Assembly (NCBI GenBank): GCA_016187125.1
Contig: JACPKF010000004.1
Location: 23,868-78,933, forward strand
Direction of reading: 5' to 3'
Length of the DNA stretch: 55,066 nt
DNA from: Candidatus Saccharimonadota bacterium
GTDB taxonomy: Bacteria; Patescibacteriota; Saccharimonadia; Saccharimonadales; UBA10212
Shown here: one piece after another, positions 1-7,691 of the stretch
Numbering within the stretch: the stretch's first letter is position 1
Layout of the letters: every line of letters begins with the position of its first letter
Notes under the pieces: generated by a model
Told to the model about the DNA's origin: nothing
What the model saw: the letters and a program-made list of their open reading frames with translations, nothing else
Databases searched by the model: none
Translations under genes and position numbers: made by a program

Positions 1-22
1 TCTTTTAGAAGACGAAGCCGTT

Positions 23-937
23 TCAGGCGCCGACTTTATCCTTGCGCGGCCGTTGCTTAGCATTTTGTTCGACGTATTCAATAATCTTCTCGGCCACGTT
101 ACGGCCGGTAACTTGTTCGATCCCAAAACCCGGACTGGAGTTTACCTCCAAAACCAGCGGTCCGCGTTTACTGCGCATAAGATCAACCCCGCAAATCGAA
201 AGACCCATAGCCCGGGCAGCTTTGACGGCTACCTTTCTTTCTTCATCCGTTAACTTGATTGAAGAACCCTCCCCTCCTTGATGAAGATTGGAACGAAATT
301 CATCAACACTTAAGTTCTGGCGTTTCATACTGGCCACAACTTTGCCGCCGACTACAAAAGCTCGCATATCAGTACCGGCAGATTCCTCAACATACTCTTG
401 GAGTAAGATGTTAGTACCTTCCTGGTCCATCAGGTAAAAGGATTGAATTACAGATTTTGCGGCCTTTTTGGTTTCTGCCAAAACCACCCCTCGGCCATGC
501 GTACCACTAGCCAGTTTGATAATGATCGGCGGACCATTGAGTTCCTCCATTAAGCGGTCAATATCACCGGCACCACGCGAGAAAATCGTTTTAGGCACAC
601 CGACTCCAGCTCGGGCCAGTAGTTGCATAGCCCGCAGTTTATCGCGTGAGCGGACTATGGCAATCGAACTAGCCGTGCTAAAAACTCCTTGCATCTCAAA
701 CTGACGGACAATGGCTGTACCATAACGAGTGTACGAAGAAGCAATCCGCGGAATTATGGCGTCAAAGCCCTCTAGGGTTTTGTCCTTATAGATTACTATC
801 GGATTATTGGCCTGAATTCTGGCCTCGCAAAGCCCATAGTTAATAATGCGAACTTCATGGCCTCGCTTTAGAGCCTCCTCTTTTATACGCTTAGTGGAGT
901 AGTTACCAGGACCTTTAGATAAAATCGCTATTTTCAT
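23..937 (-). CDS. rimK: RimK-like ATP-grasp ligase
   Basis: ATP-grasp enzyme of the RimK family, 304 aa, which ligates amino acids such as glutamate to a protein C-terminus or small substrate using ATP. Visible features are the N-terminal MKIAILSKGP strand, the glycine-rich ATP-grasp loop (KLASGTHGRGVV) and the C-terminal metal/ATP motif LVLEVNSSPGFG. A longer reading with MGSNG in front is possible, but the ATG at 937 fits better: the same TAACGGG-ATG junction precedes murJ and the CNNM gene. It lies just downstream of a retropepsin-like gene, the classical RimK partner, and behind leader element copy 1. The family is clear; the substrate is not known. Confidence 0.85.
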   Translation of the reverse strand: MKIAILSKGPGNYSTKRIKEEALKRGHEVRIINYGLCEARIQANNPIVIYKDKTLEGFDAIIPRIASSYTRYGTAIVRQFEMQGVFSTASSIAIVRSRDKLRAMQLLARAGVGVPKTIFSRGAGDIDRLMEELNGPPIIIKLASGTHGRGVVLAETKKAAKSVIQSFYLMDQEGTNILLQEYVEESAGTDMRAFVVGGKVVASMKRQNLSVDEFRSNLHQGGEGSSIKLTDEERKVAVKAARAMGLSICGVDLMRSKRGPLVLEVNSSPGFGIEQVTGRNVAEKIIEYVEQNAKQRPRKDKVGA

Positions 938-1042
938 CCCGTTAGAACCCACTTACCTTCCGTACTATAATTAACGTCTGAACACGTGGGCATGCTTCAA
1001 GACACATATCAACATTGTAAGTTCTTTGGGTTCTAACGGGAT
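936..1042 (-). promoter_or_regulatory. Leader element copy 1 (rimK)
   Basis: A 107-nt element whose 16-nt ends (936-951 and 1027-1042) are exact reverse complements, so its RNA can close a perfect 16-bp stem. The stem includes the AT of the rimK start codon. The end motif ATCCCGTTAGA / TCTAACGGGAT is shared with the elements before murJ and the CNNM gene. The inner stem bases differ (ACCCA/TGGGT here, CCTCA/TGAGG at murJ) but still pair. Function is inferred: likely translational control of rimK. Confidence 0.65.
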
Positions 1043-1046
1043 TCAT
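942..1046 (-). CDS. Leader ORF, 34 codons, upstream of rimK
   Basis: Short open frame starting MNPVRTQRTY and ending GGG TTC TAA, with its stop four bases before the rimK ATG. It starts 4 nt after the rimB stop codon, so ribosomes leaving rimB could feed into it and then into rimK. The first five residues and the TTC-TAA end match the leader ORFs of murJ and the CNNM gene; the middle differs. It could be a translated leader peptide, or the frame could be a by-product of RNA conservation. Confidence 0.4.
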   Translation of the reverse strand: MNPVRTQRTYNVDMCLEACPRVQTLIIVRKVSGF

Positions 1047-1050
1047 TTAA

Positions 1051-1530
1051 TTACTTACTCGCCTTTAAATGTGATCTAAGTCTCGAGCTGCGGATCTTTT
1101 CTTCTAGCTTAAGCGGTTGGCCTTTTTTAACATCGACTATAAATTTACCGCGTAATATATTACGGCCGATAAGTATAGGGTATACCTGTTGCGACCTATC
1201 GGCCAGGGTAAAAGAAGCTCTTATTTTTTTACCTTCAATTTTGATCAGAAACCTTACTTTGTACCGGGTTTGAATTGCTCCCATCGAACTAGCCACGGCG
1301 GTCTTGGAATAAGACCGTTTTATAATTTTTTTCTTCTGGTAAAACGGGCTTGTTCTACCAAAGAAATTGAAGGTTAGTCTGCTCTCTTCGTCAATTCTTA
1401 AGTTGGACACCCAGATAGTCGATGTTTTAGCCCCCGTATCAATGCGAGCCGGTATATTCAAAACATCTAGAGTTGGAAAACTTATTTTCTCAACCCGTCC
1501 AATTAATTTTCTTGGCCTGCGCTTGTTCAT
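1051..1530 (-). CDS. RimB-like retropepsin protease
   Basis: Protein of 159 aa in the family of retropepsin-like aspartic proteases linked to RimK (formerly annotated 'ATP-dependent zinc protease', PF05618). The N-terminal half carries the aspartic-protease motif ARIDTGAKTSTIW, in which DTGA holds the catalytic aspartate of a dimeric retropepsin. A later part (YPILIGRNILRGKFIVDV) matches the conserved IGRN strand of the family. Its partner rimK follows on the same strand, separated only by the leader element. In Pseudomonas, RimB cleaves glutamate tails added by RimK; the same opposing roles are inferred here. Confidence 0.8.
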   Translation of the reverse strand: MNKRRPRKLIGRVEKISFPTLDVLNIPARIDTGAKTSTIWVSNLRIDEESRLTFNFFGRTSPFYQKKKIIKRSYSKTAVASSMGAIQTRYKVRFLIKIEGKKIRASFTLADRSQQVYPILIGRNILRGKFIVDVKKGQPLKLEEKIRSSRLRSHLKASK

Positions 1531-1608
1531 TTCGCGTTATTTTTAACATTTTTTGTATCTTTAATCAAGTTAAAGTCCTCCCGCAGAGTTATTCATAACA
1601 GTGGTCGG

Positions 1609-1800
1609 TTAATTTCCGGAATGGGTCACGCGGCTATAAGCCAGCCAAACAAAAAATGCCAAAATAACTATTAACATTATTATCATCGGTATAAACCCAG
1701 CACTTAGCGCCGAGTGCTTCGCGTATATCCGCTTACGGCGGATAATCTCGGAGACTAAGTGCTGGGTAGAGCCGGTTTGGTTTTTGGTTCGCAAGTTCAT
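1609..1800 (-). CDS. Possible small membrane protein
   Basis: A 63-codon reading from the ATG at 1800, with a charged N-terminus and a hydrophobic segment near the C-terminus (MIIMLIVILAFFVWLAYS). Its first third is encoded by a palindromic repeat that also occurs at 15848-15916, so the reading may be accidental. A longer reading to 2055 runs antisense into the GGDEF gene and is not credible. No good ribosome binding site was seen. Confidence 0.3.
   Translation of the reverse strand: MNLRTKNQTGSTQHLVSEIIRRKRIYAKHSALSAGFIPMIIMLIVILAFFVWLAYSRVTHSGN
1696..1766. repeat. Palindromic repeat family A, copy 1
   Basis: Imperfect palindrome of 71 bp whose arms begin CCCAGCACTTAG and end CTAAGTGCTGGG, with inner blocks CCGAGTGCTTCGC and TATCCGCTTA. 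A second copy lies at 15848-15916 with the same layout. It resembles REP or MITE-like hairpin elements. No transposase was found nearby. Confidence 0.75.
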
Positions 1801-1841
1801 CCAAGCTTTATTGTACCGCCCCAGTAAGTAAACACAACCTT

Positions 1842-1871
1842 TTGACTCAATGCAGCGTTTTATGCTATAAT
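1842..1871 (+). promoter_or_regulatory. Promoter of the GGDEF gene
   Basis: TTGACT (-35, 1842-1847), an 18-nt spacer and TATAAT (-10, 1866-1871), also with an extended TGC in front of the -10. The start codon is at 1880, only 8 nt after the -10 box, so the transcript would begin at or next to the ATG and carry no Shine-Dalgarno site. Confidence 0.75.
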
Positions 1872-1879
1872 ATGCTACT

Positions 1880-2530
1880 ATGAATGCGTTTAGAGTTGAT
1901 GGAGACGGTTTGCCGACAAAGGGCATTGCCAATGAGACTGGCGTAGCCCCGATTGTCTTGCTGGATAGGGAAACTTGGCGTAATTCTGCCGAAACGGCCT
2001 TTAAGACCGCCCAAGCAACCGGCCAGCCGCTAAGTCTGTTATTTATAGATCTCAATCATTTTAAAGACGTCAACGACACTTTGGGGCATAGTGTAGGTGA
2101 CGAGGTTCTTGGTGAGATACAAACATTAGTTAAACTGCTTGAAGGCAAGCTGCGCATTAGGGATACGGCTGAAAGGCCCAAGGAAGATCGGGATCAGCTG
2201 TCCGTTAATCCAATAAAGCCTCCTGACTCCACCTATTTGCAGGACCATGGTATTGATCCCAAGCTTTTCGCCATAGAGGGCGGCCGCATAGGCGGAGACG
2301 AGTTCGCTTTAATCTGTAAAGCAGACAAAGCAGGAGCAAAATCAGTAGCCCAGCGTTTGCTTCTTGCAAAAGCCGACCAAGCTATGTATGAAGATAAGCG
2401 GGACCAGCTGCCGCCTCTGACTAAGGAGCAGGAACAGTTCTTGCTAGATATTGAGGCTGGTCTAAAAGACCATAACATCCGTTTGCGAGATGTCGGTAGA
2501 TATTTGCTCTTATTAGCCAATAAGGCTTAG
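1880..2530 (+). CDS. Degenerate GGDEF-domain protein
   Basis: A 216-aa protein with recognisable diguanylate cyclase motifs: [17 protein letters not shown] (about residues 54-70), [10 protein letters not shown] (136-145) and [10 protein letters not shown] (165-174). Between the first two motifs the usual ~25 residues are expanded to about 60 with a polar, proline-containing insert. Between GGDEF and the ADQAMY helix, the stretch that normally carries the SIGIA strand is missing. Catalytic residues GGDEF are intact, but the fold would lack central strands, so cyclase activity is doubtful. No sensor or membrane segment is visible. The C-terminal ~40 residues are a helical tail. It is transcribed divergently from the rim genes and converges on dnaJ (ends overlap by 4 bp). 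Confidence 0.8.
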   Translation: MNAFRVDGDGLPTKGIANETGVAPIVLLDRETWRNSAETAFKTAQATGQPLSLLFIDLNHFKDVNDTLGHSVGDEVLGEIQTLVKLLEGKLRIRDTAERPKEDRDQLSVNPIKPPDSTYLQDHGIDPKLFAIEGGRIGGDEFALICKADKAGAKSVAQRLLLAKADQAMYEDKRDQLPPLTKEQEQFLLDIEAGLKDHNIRLRDVGRYLLLLANKA

Positions 2531-3690
2531 CGCCAAAGGCTTTTTTTGCCACCGGCTTGAAATTCTTCCAGCAGCTGGATTTGTTCCTTGCTAAGTTTAG
2601 TCGGTGTATCCACCAAAATTGTCACGATATGGGCGCCACGTTTACCCTGAGCGGAGTCGAAGGGGCCAGAGCCTTTTAAGTGTGGTACACCATGGTCGGA
2701 CAATTTAAAGTCGCTGCCGCTTTGGGTGCCGGCTGGCACTTTCATTCGTACCGGGCCATCAACTGTTTCTACATCTATTTCGGTACCCAAGGCTGCCTCT
2801 ACCATGCCGACGTTTTCGCTAGACAATATAAGCTCGCCCTCGCGGGTGAATTTTTTGTGCGGCCGGACCCTAATATTTACGTATAAATCGCCCTTGGGAC
2901 CACCCTCGATAGCTTCGCCGTGTTCACGCAGGCGGATTACGGCGCCGTCGTCAATGCCGGCCGGAACTTTAAGTTTAACGGTTTGACTTTTGCGCTGGGT
3001 GCCTTTGCCGTGGCAGACTGTGCAGGACTTCTCGGCAATTTTGCCCCTACCCTTGCATTTTGGACAAACAGCGGCTTGTTGGATATTGCCAAAAACCGTC
3101 CGCATGACGTTAGTGATCTGGCCGCTGCCTTTGCACTGGTCGCAGGTTTTTAATTCGTAGCCCGGTTCCACGGTGGTGCCTTGGCAGTGCTCGCAACTGT
3201 CTTCCAGATTCAATCTAAGATCAACCTCGGTGCCAAAAACGGCATTCTCAAAAGAGATTTCTACGGTCGTCTCGACGTCGCTGCCACGCCGTTGAGCTTT
3301 GCGAAATCCTGAGCCTGTCGAAGGACCGCCAAAAAAATTACCAAATATGTCACCAAGTCCCAGATCGCCAAAATCAAAACGAAACTCTTGTTTACCCTGA
3401 GCGGAGTCAAAGGGCCCTGTTCCACCAAAACCTCCGCCATAGGCGGAAAAGGGGTTACCGTCGCTAGCGGCGCTGCTGCCAACACCGGCATGGCCGAACT
3501 GGTCGTAGCGTTTACGCTTTTCGGTGTCTTTTAAAACTTCGTAAGCCTCATTGATTTCCTTAAAGCTTTCTTCGTTGCCCCCACGATCCGGATGATGTTC
3601 TACGGCCAGCCGGCGGTAAGCTTTTTTAAGCTCGTCGGCACTAGCGGATCTACCGACTCCCAAAATCTCATAATAATCCTTCTTAGCCAC
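2527..3690 (-). CDS. dnaJ: Chaperone DnaJ
   Basis: Type I J-domain co-chaperone that stimulates DnaK ATPase and delivers unfolded clients. Order of domains: J domain ([13 protein letters not shown] in VEHHPDRGG), a G/F-rich linker, four zinc motifs (CEHC, CDQC, CPKC, CTVC) and the C-terminal substrate domains. The GTG at 3690 is preferred over GTG 3708: it gives the canonical [10 protein letters not shown] start, with GAGGG 7 nt upstream. It overlaps the preceding gene by 8 bp, suggesting coupling. The G/F linker and C-terminus contain peptides such as PFDSAQGK that are encoded by a dispersed DNA repeat; three copies lie in this gene. Last gene of the heat-shock operon. Confidence 0.97.
   Translation of the reverse strand: MAKKDYYEILGVGRSASADELKKAYRRLAVEHHPDRGGNEESFKEINEAYEVLKDTEKRKRYDQFGHAGVGSSAASDGNPFSAYGGGFGGTGPFDSAQGKQEFRFDFGDLGLGDIFGNFFGGPSTGSGFRKAQRRGSDVETTVEISFENAVFGTEVDLRLNLEDSCEHCQGTTVEPGYELKTCDQCKGSGQITNVMRTVFGNIQQAAVCPKCKGRGKIAEKSCTVCHGKGTQRKSQTVKLKVPAGIDDGAVIRLREHGEAIEGGPKGDLYVNIRVRPHKKFTREGELILSSENVGMVEAALGTEIDVETVDGPVRMKVPAGTQSGSDFKLSDHGVPHLKGSGPFDSAQGKRGAHIVTILVDTPTKLSKEQIQLLEEFQAGGKKSLWR
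2641..2667. repeat. Dispersed repeat in dnaJ 3' part
   Basis: Repeat with core CCCTGAGCGGAGTCGAAGG. On the coding strand it is read in frame as GPFDSAQGK near the DnaJ C-terminus. The near-identical copy at 3391-3417 is read in the same frame. Confidence 0.75.
3306..3328. repeat. Dispersed repeat in dnaJ linker
   Basis: Variant CCTGAGCCTGTCGAAGG of the dispersed family, read in frame as GPSTGSGF in the glycine-rich linker of DnaJ. Similar copies occur in dnaK (5392-5415) and in the PPC gene (47281-47332). Confidence 0.75.
3391..3417. repeat. Dispersed repeat in dnaJ G/F region
   Basis: Third copy inside dnaJ, core CCCTGAGCGGAGTCAAAGG, again read as GPFDSAQGK. It lies in the flexible G/F region, where an insertion is least likely to harm the fold. 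Confidence 0.75.
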
Positions 3691-4120
3691 CACAAAGCCC
3701 TCGAGCACTTCTGCGCCAAAACACAGCAGTTACAACCTCATTAATAACTTGTATATCTTTGTTGGAGAATTCTCGTGAAGTTGCCCTGTTAAATCTGCCT
3801 GGCCCGGGCCCATTTTTTGCTTGATTGGCAGGATCAAACGCATCCCAAGTATAGTGAACTGGTCTATCCGCATTCTTGCCGGTCGCCGAAGAGCGTACTC
3901 TTGTGTAGAAAAAACTTGTCGTTCCTGGCTGAGCTGTATGTCTCAGACAAATTACACGTCCGTCTTCCAGCAGTTCAACAACTTCACGATTACCATAATC
4001 GGATGGTTCGTCTTGTAAAACATCCAGGATAACAAAACTTAAGGGGGCGAGAGTTCTGAGGGATCGGTCACTGTTTGCCAGTACATCTTCGGTTTTAACA
4101 TCTGGGTGATGCTTAGGCAT
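3683..4120 (-). CDS. Unknown protein of the heat-shock operon, 145 aa
   Basis: Not recognised. Starts [16 protein letters not shown]; the middle has a possible beta-rich domain ([32 protein letters not shown]). No signal peptide or membrane segment is visible. It is supported as a real gene by its 8-bp overlap with the dnaJ start and by sitting in the same-strand run between dnaK and dnaJ. The frame ends GGC TAA inside the dnaJ start region. Confidence 0.6.
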   Translation of the reverse strand: MPKHHPDVKTEDVLANSDRSLRTLAPLSFVILDVLQDEPSDYGNREVVELLEDGRVICLRHTAQPGTTSFFYTRVRSSATGKNADRPVHYTWDAFDPANQAKNGPGPGRFNRATSREFSNKDIQVINEVVTAVFWRRSARGLCGG

Positions 4121-4155
4121 TTTTTAGCTTACCTTCTAGCCACAATTGGCAATAA

Positions 4156-4455
4156 TTATTCATGCTTGTGCCACATGAAATTGTCTATTAATTCTTGAAC
4201 GATCGCTCTCGAATCAAAAATAAGCTGACTTGTTACACCACTAGGAGTTCTTTCCCCTAAAACCGCGACAACGTAATCCCCAGATCTTAATTCTGACGTA
4301 TGCCTATATCCAGATGGTACACGCGATAATGCAGTTTCCGAGCGGGCAAGCATCTCAAGAATGTAAGGGACCTGGGTTTCATCAAAACCATAATCTACCC
4401 CCGCTGACTGTAAAAATATACCTGCTCTCTCAAGCTGCTGCTCAGTCGGTTTCAT
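4156..4455 (-). CDS. Unknown protein of the heat-shock operon, 99 aa
   Basis: Not recognised. A soluble, acidic-to-neutral small protein starting MKPTEQQLERAGIFL, with a helical first half and a possible strand pair (SGDYVVAVLGERT, SQLIFDSRAIVQELI). Its ATG overlaps the preceding gene's stop by 4 bp (ATGA), which supports translation. It has no cysteine or membrane segment. Confidence 0.6.
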   Translation of the reverse strand: MKPTEQQLERAGIFLQSAGVDYGFDETQVPYILEMLARSETALSRVPSGYRHTSELRSGDYVVAVLGERTPSGVTSQLIFDSRAIVQELIDNFMWHKHE

Positions 4456-4754
4456 TGCCGGCCAATCATGCCTTTGGGATCCGGTACAGCTTCGAGCGTT
4501 ACAAGTTCTGCCAGCCCAAGCGGCGCTTGTCGCTTTGGCGAACCAACCTGATCAGTTTCGTATGGCCTATACTCCTCTGAAGAGTGGTCTCCCAGTCCGG
4601 GAGGTTGGTAACCGTGCTCAGCGGCCATGTAGGCAATGCCTGCAAGAAAAGGCTCAGCGTTTGTCCGGTCAACCGGCCATCGGCCTCGGCTGATGGCTAC
4701 GCCTTTCATGAACTCCTCTGCCGTTGGTCTTGGGGCACCTTCTAATCCGGGCAT
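4452..4754 (-). CDS. MPGLEG paralogue 2, unknown function
   Basis: A 100-aa protein starting MPGLEGAPRPTAEEFMK, clearly paralogous to the gene at 5039-5332. They share long blocks including NAEPFLAGIAYMAAEHGY and the end VPDPKxMIG. The central part differs, with indels. The chosen start matches the paralogue; an extension to 4778 reads a copy of the dnaK tail and its spacer. Function is unknown. The block NAEPFLAGIAYMAAEHGY looks like a helical core. It arose by a local duplication that also copied the end of dnaK. Confidence 0.7.
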   Translation of the reverse strand: MPGLEGAPRPTAEEFMKGVAISRGRWPVDRTNAEPFLAGIAYMAAEHGYQPPGLGDHSSEEYRPYETDQVGSPKRQAPLGLAELVTLEAVPDPKGMIGRQ

Positions 4755-4798
4755 TTTATTTATCCTTCTTATCATCATTATTAACTACTTCGCCCACC
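4752..4798 (-). repeat. Copied fragment of the dnaK 3' end
   Basis: Reads GEVVNNDDKKDK-stop just before paralogue 2, against [11 protein letters not shown]-stop at the real dnaK end (5334-5376) before paralogue 1. The stop-to-ATG junction and SD (AAGGA) are the same. This marks the left part of a tandem duplication of the dnaK tail plus the following gene. Confidence 0.75.
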
Positions 4799-4879
4799 GT
4801 CGCTAATCCGGCCTTCGTAGCCGAAGTTACTTCGGCGGAGTAGGCAGCTATGGCGGCCTTCGGTTGTTGAATTATTAGA

Positions 4880-5035
4880 CTATTCCTTTTCATTGGATTC
4901 AACAACCTTGCCTTCGATGAACTTCTTGTCTTTAACCACATAAACCGACTGGGCATATTTGATGCCTATTTTAACTCCCGCGGCCAGAGCAACTGCGGGA
5001 AGTAGCACATAGCGCAAAAAACTTGCCGGCTTCAT
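4880..5035 (-). CDS. Small membrane protein, 51 aa
   Basis: A short gene starting MKPASFLRYVLLPAVALAAG, with one hydrophobic segment (about residues 6-20) and a charged tail ending KVVESNEKE. It begins 3 nt after the stop codon of the MPGLEG paralogue 1. Function unknown. The spacing and the clean signal-anchor pattern support it; there is no separate SD of note. Its tail, like the dnaK end, is rich in K, E and V, but this may be chance. Confidence 0.55.
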   Translation of the reverse strand: MKPASFLRYVLLPAVALAAGVKIGIKYAQSVYVVKDKKFIEGKVVESNEKE

Positions 5036-5038
5036 TAC

Positions 5039-5332
5039 TTAGCCAATCATGTCTTTGGGGTCCGGTACAGCTTCAGGCGTCGGAAGTTCTGGTAGCCTAA
5101 GCGACGCTCGTTGGTTTAGCAAACTAACCAGATCGGTTCCGAATGACCTATATTCCTCTGAAGAGCGGTCTCCAAGTTCGGGAGGTTGGTAACCGTGCTC
5201 AGCGGCCATGTAGGCAATACCTGCAAGAAAAGGCTCAGCGTTTGTTTCGTCAATCTTCCGGCCTCGGCTGATGGCTACGCTTTTCATGAACTCCTCTGCC
5301 GTTGGTCTTGGGGCACCTTCTAATCCGGGCAT
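5039..5332 (-). CDS. MPGLEG paralogue 1, unknown function
   Basis: A 97-aa protein starting MPGLEGAPRPTAEEFMK, one base after the dnaK stop codon. AAGGA in the last dnaK codons acts as its SD. Paralogous to 4452-4754 over nearly the whole length. No known domain is recognised; it is soluble, with a conserved NAEPFLAGIAYMAAEHGY block. Tight coupling to dnaK suggests co-production with the chaperone. Confidence 0.7.
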   Translation of the reverse strand: MPGLEGAPRPTAEEFMKSVAISRGRKIDETNAEPFLAGIAYMAAEHGYQPPELGDRSSEEYRSFGTDLVSLLNQRASLRLPELPTPEAVPDPKDMIG

Positions 5333-5333
5333 T

Positions 5334-7337
5334 TTATTTATCCTTCTTATCAGAATCTACAACCTCGCCTTCGACCGGCTCGTCCTTCGAAGACCCTGAG
5401 CCTGTCGAACGGGTGTCTTTTTTACCGGATTTCTTATCACTGCTTGACTCGCCATCCTTCGCCTTGCTTCCACCTTCGCCTGCTTCATCCCCCTTCGCTG
5501 AAGCTTCGGAGGACTCGTCCGCTTTTGCGGACTCGTACATTTTGGCGCCGATGGGCATGATCTTCTCACTCAAATCTTTGGCGGCTTTTTCTACTTCTTC
5601 TTTATCGGTCGCTTCCAGATGGGTCTTGGCCTCGTCAATCGCCTCTTGAAGAGTCTTCAAGTCTTCTTCGGATAGTTTGTCTTTGTACTCAGTCTTCATC
5701 TTTTCGGCTTGGTATACGGAGTTGTCCAGCTGGTTTTTGACTTCGGCCGCTTCGCGCTTTTTGCGATCTTCTTCGGCGTGAGTCTCGGCTTCTTTGGCGG
5801 CTTTTTCTACCTCGGCTTTATCTAAATTACCGCTGCCGGAAATTGTAATGCTTTGTTCTTTGCCGGTGCCTTTGTCTTTAGCCGACACATTTAAAATACC
5901 GTTGGCATCGATATTAAAAGTGACTTCGATTTGCGGCACGCCGCGCGGCGCCGGTGGAATGCCGTCCAGCACAAACCGGCCCAGGCTTTTGTTGTCGGCG
6001 GACATTTCACGCTCGCCCTGCAGCACATGAATCTCCACGCTGTTTTGATTATCGGCCGCCGTCGAAAACGTTTCGTTCTTAGAAGTAGGGATGGTGGTAT
6101 TGCGCTCAATCAGTTTGGTTGTCACGCTTCCCAGAGTTTCAATACCTAAAGATAGAGGTGTCACATCAAGCAGCAACACATCTTTAACATCGCCTTGCAG
6201 AACGCCGGCTTGAATAGCCGCGCCAATGGCTACGACTTCGTCCGGATTAACTCCTTTAAGCGGCTCTTTGCCAAAAACTGATTTTACTTTATCAATCACT
6301 GCCGGCATGCGAGTCATGCCACCCACCAGCACGATTTCGTCGATGTTTTTGGCATCAAGCTTGGCGTCTTTGAGGGCTTTTTTGACGGGCTCGGCGGTTT
6401 TATCTATCAGGTCTTGAACTAGCTCCACCAACTTGGCGCGGGTCAGTTTATATTCAAAATGCTTGGGACCTTCGGCGTCGGCTGTCAAAAACGGCAAGTT
6501 AATATCGGCAACTTCGGTGGTTGACAGTTCTTTCTTGGCCTTTTCGGCTTCTTCTTTAAGACGCTGCATAGCCGCTTTGTCATCCTTAACGTCAATACCG
6601 GACTGGTTTTTAAACTGGTCCACAAAGTGGTTGACGATTCTAAGATCAAAATCTTCGCCGCCTAGATGGGTGTCGCCATTGGTAGAAAGCACTTCAAAGA
6701 CGCTTTCGCCAAGTTGCAGAATGGATAGGTCAAAGGTGCCGCCGCCAAGGTCAAAAACGGCAATTTTTTCTTCCTTGCCTTTGTCCAGGCCGTAGGCTAA
6801 AGCGGCCGCCGTTGGCTCGTTGATAATGCGTTTGACTTCCAGCCCGGCAATCTTACCGGCGTCTTTAGTGGCTTGGCGCTGGCTGTCATCAAAGTAGGCC
6901 GGCACGGTAATTACGGCCTCGGTTACCGGCTCGCCCAAGAACTTTTCGGCGTCGGCTTTGAGTTTAGATAAAATCATGCCGCTAACTTCTTCGGGGCTGT
7001 AATCTTTACCAGCCATTTCGACTTTTACGCCTCCGGCGGCTGCCGGACCGGCTTTGACTATTTTGTAGGGCATTAATTTGATGTCTCGTTGGACTTCCTC
7101 ATCCGTAAATTTGCGGCCAATCAGACGCTTGACACCAAAAATGGTGTTGGTTGGGTTAGTTACCCGCTGGCGGTTAGCCACTTGTCCGACCAAACGCTCA
7201 CCATTTTTATTGATAGCTACCACGCTTGGCGTGGTGCGGTTGCCTTCGCTGTTGGCGATAATTTCCGGTTTACCGGCCTGCATCACGGCCATCGCCGAAT
7301 TTGTAGTACCGAGGTCGATCCCAATTATCTTACCCAT
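5334..7337 (-). CDS. dnaK: Chaperone DnaK (Hsp70)
   Basis: ATP-dependent Hsp70 chaperone, 667 aa. The nucleotide-binding domain starts [14 protein letters not shown] and includes [14 protein letters not shown] and [13 protein letters not shown]. The substrate domain includes [13 protein letters not shown]. The lid is followed by a low-complexity acidic and serine-rich tail that contains a repeat-encoded [10 protein letters not shown] block. The SD AAAGGAGG is correctly spaced before ATG 7337. The tail ends [12 protein letters not shown] rather than the usual EEVD-like end. A 26-codon ORF repeating the first nine residues sits immediately upstream and overlaps the start. Confidence 0.98.
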   Translation of the reverse strand: MGKIIGIDLGTTNSAMAVMQAGKPEIIANSEGNRTTPSVVAINKNGERLVGQVANRQRVTNPTNTIFGVKRLIGRKFTDEEVQRDIKLMPYKIVKAGPAAAGGVKVEMAGKDYSPEEVSGMILSKLKADAEKFLGEPVTEAVITVPAYFDDSQRQATKDAGKIAGLEVKRIINEPTAAALAYGLDKGKEEKIAVFDLGGGTFDLSILQLGESVFEVLSTNGDTHLGGEDFDLRIVNHFVDQFKNQSGIDVKDDKAAMQRLKEEAEKAKKELSTTEVADINLPFLTADAEGPKHFEYKLTRAKLVELVQDLIDKTAEPVKKALKDAKLDAKNIDEIVLVGGMTRMPAVIDKVKSVFGKEPLKGVNPDEVVAIGAAIQAGVLQGDVKDVLLLDVTPLSLGIETLGSVTTKLIERNTTIPTSKNETFSTAADNQNSVEIHVLQGEREMSADNKSLGRFVLDGIPPAPRGVPQIEVTFNIDANGILNVSAKDKGTGKEQSITISGSGNLDKAEVEKAAKEAETHAEEDRKKREAAEVKNQLDNSVYQAEKMKTEYKDKLSEEDLKTLQEAIDEAKTHLEATDKEEVEKAAKDLSEKIMPIGAKMYESAKADESSEASAKGDEAGEGGSKAKDGESSSDKKSGKKDTRSTGSGSSKDEPVEGEVVDSDKKDK
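5392..5415. repeat. Dispersed repeat in dnaK tail
   Basis: Copy CCTGAGCCTGTCGAACGGG of the dispersed family, read in frame as TRSTGSGSS in the disordered C-terminal tail of DnaK. Confidence 0.7.
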
Positions 7338-7410
7338 TTAATACCTCCTTTAGTTGTTCTTTACCCCGAGCTTGTCGAGGGGCTAAATCTATGCCTATAA
7401 TTTTTCCCAT
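7330..7410 (-). CDS. Leader ORF copying the DnaK N-terminus
   Basis: A 26-codon ORF whose first nine residues, MGKIIGIDL, are identical to DnaK, encoded with different codons (ATGGGAAAAATTATAGGC against ATGGGTAAGATAATTGGG). It has a GGAAGGAAG ribosome binding site upstream. After residue 9 it runs into a copy of the dispersed repeat (7360-7383), then through the dnaK SD, and stops at TAA overlapping the dnaK ATG region. It is either a decayed partial duplication or a translated leader coupled to dnaK. Confidence 0.55.
   Translation of the reverse strand: MGKIIGIDLAPRQARGKEQLKEVLNG
7360..7383. repeat. Dispersed repeat upstream of dnaK
   Basis: Variant TTACCCCGAGCTTGTCGAGG of the dispersed family, at the exact point where the DnaK-like leader ORF stops resembling DnaK. 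Confidence 0.65.
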
Positions 7411-7422
7411 GCTACTTCCTTC

Positions 7423-7668
7423 CTAATATATATTTTTCGTGTTAGTCCGTCCTTCTCCATTTGGATCAGGTCTACCGGGTATAGTGCCATATAGTCCACC
7501 TCTTGCGACCTCGCCAGTTAAGACTTCTTCAGCCATAGGGGCCCACGGATGACCCATTGGAGTAAAGTTGCTCCTCACTCCGCCTGTTACATATCGCCCT
7601 AATTCTTGTTCCAGCTCTTTCCGAGTTTTTCGTATTGATTCAGGAAAACCATCTTGTACTTCTGTCAT
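7423..7668 (-). CDS. Unknown protein of the heat-shock operon, 81 aa
   Basis: Not recognised. Starts MTEVQDGFPESIRKTRKELE, with an AGGAG site 8 nt upstream. The first third is a charged helix; the rest is rich in glycine and proline (GGVRSNFTPMGHPWAPMAEE) and probably extended. Located between grpE and dnaK on the operon strand. Confidence 0.6.
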   Translation of the reverse strand: MTEVQDGFPESIRKTRKELEQELGRYVTGGVRSNFTPMGHPWAPMAEEVLTGEVARGGLYGTIPGRPDPNGEGRTNTKNIY

Positions 7669-7691
7669 ATCATTTCTCCTCTTTCTTTACT

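Noticed and set aside
936-1042. Leader elements as plain mobile elements with inverted ends
   Set aside because: All three sit at exactly the same offset from a start codon, and the stem shows compensatory changes, which favours regulation. It is not fully excluded.
1801-2055. N-terminal extension of the minus-strand frame at 1609 to 2055
   Set aside because: Antisense to the GGDEF gene and its promoter; only the part from 1800 could be a gene.
4756-4956. 66-codon minus-strand frame ending GEVVNNDDKKDK
   Set aside because: A relic of the dnaK tail plus unrelated DNA; it overlaps the end of the better small membrane gene at 4880-5035, and its first half is not protein-like.
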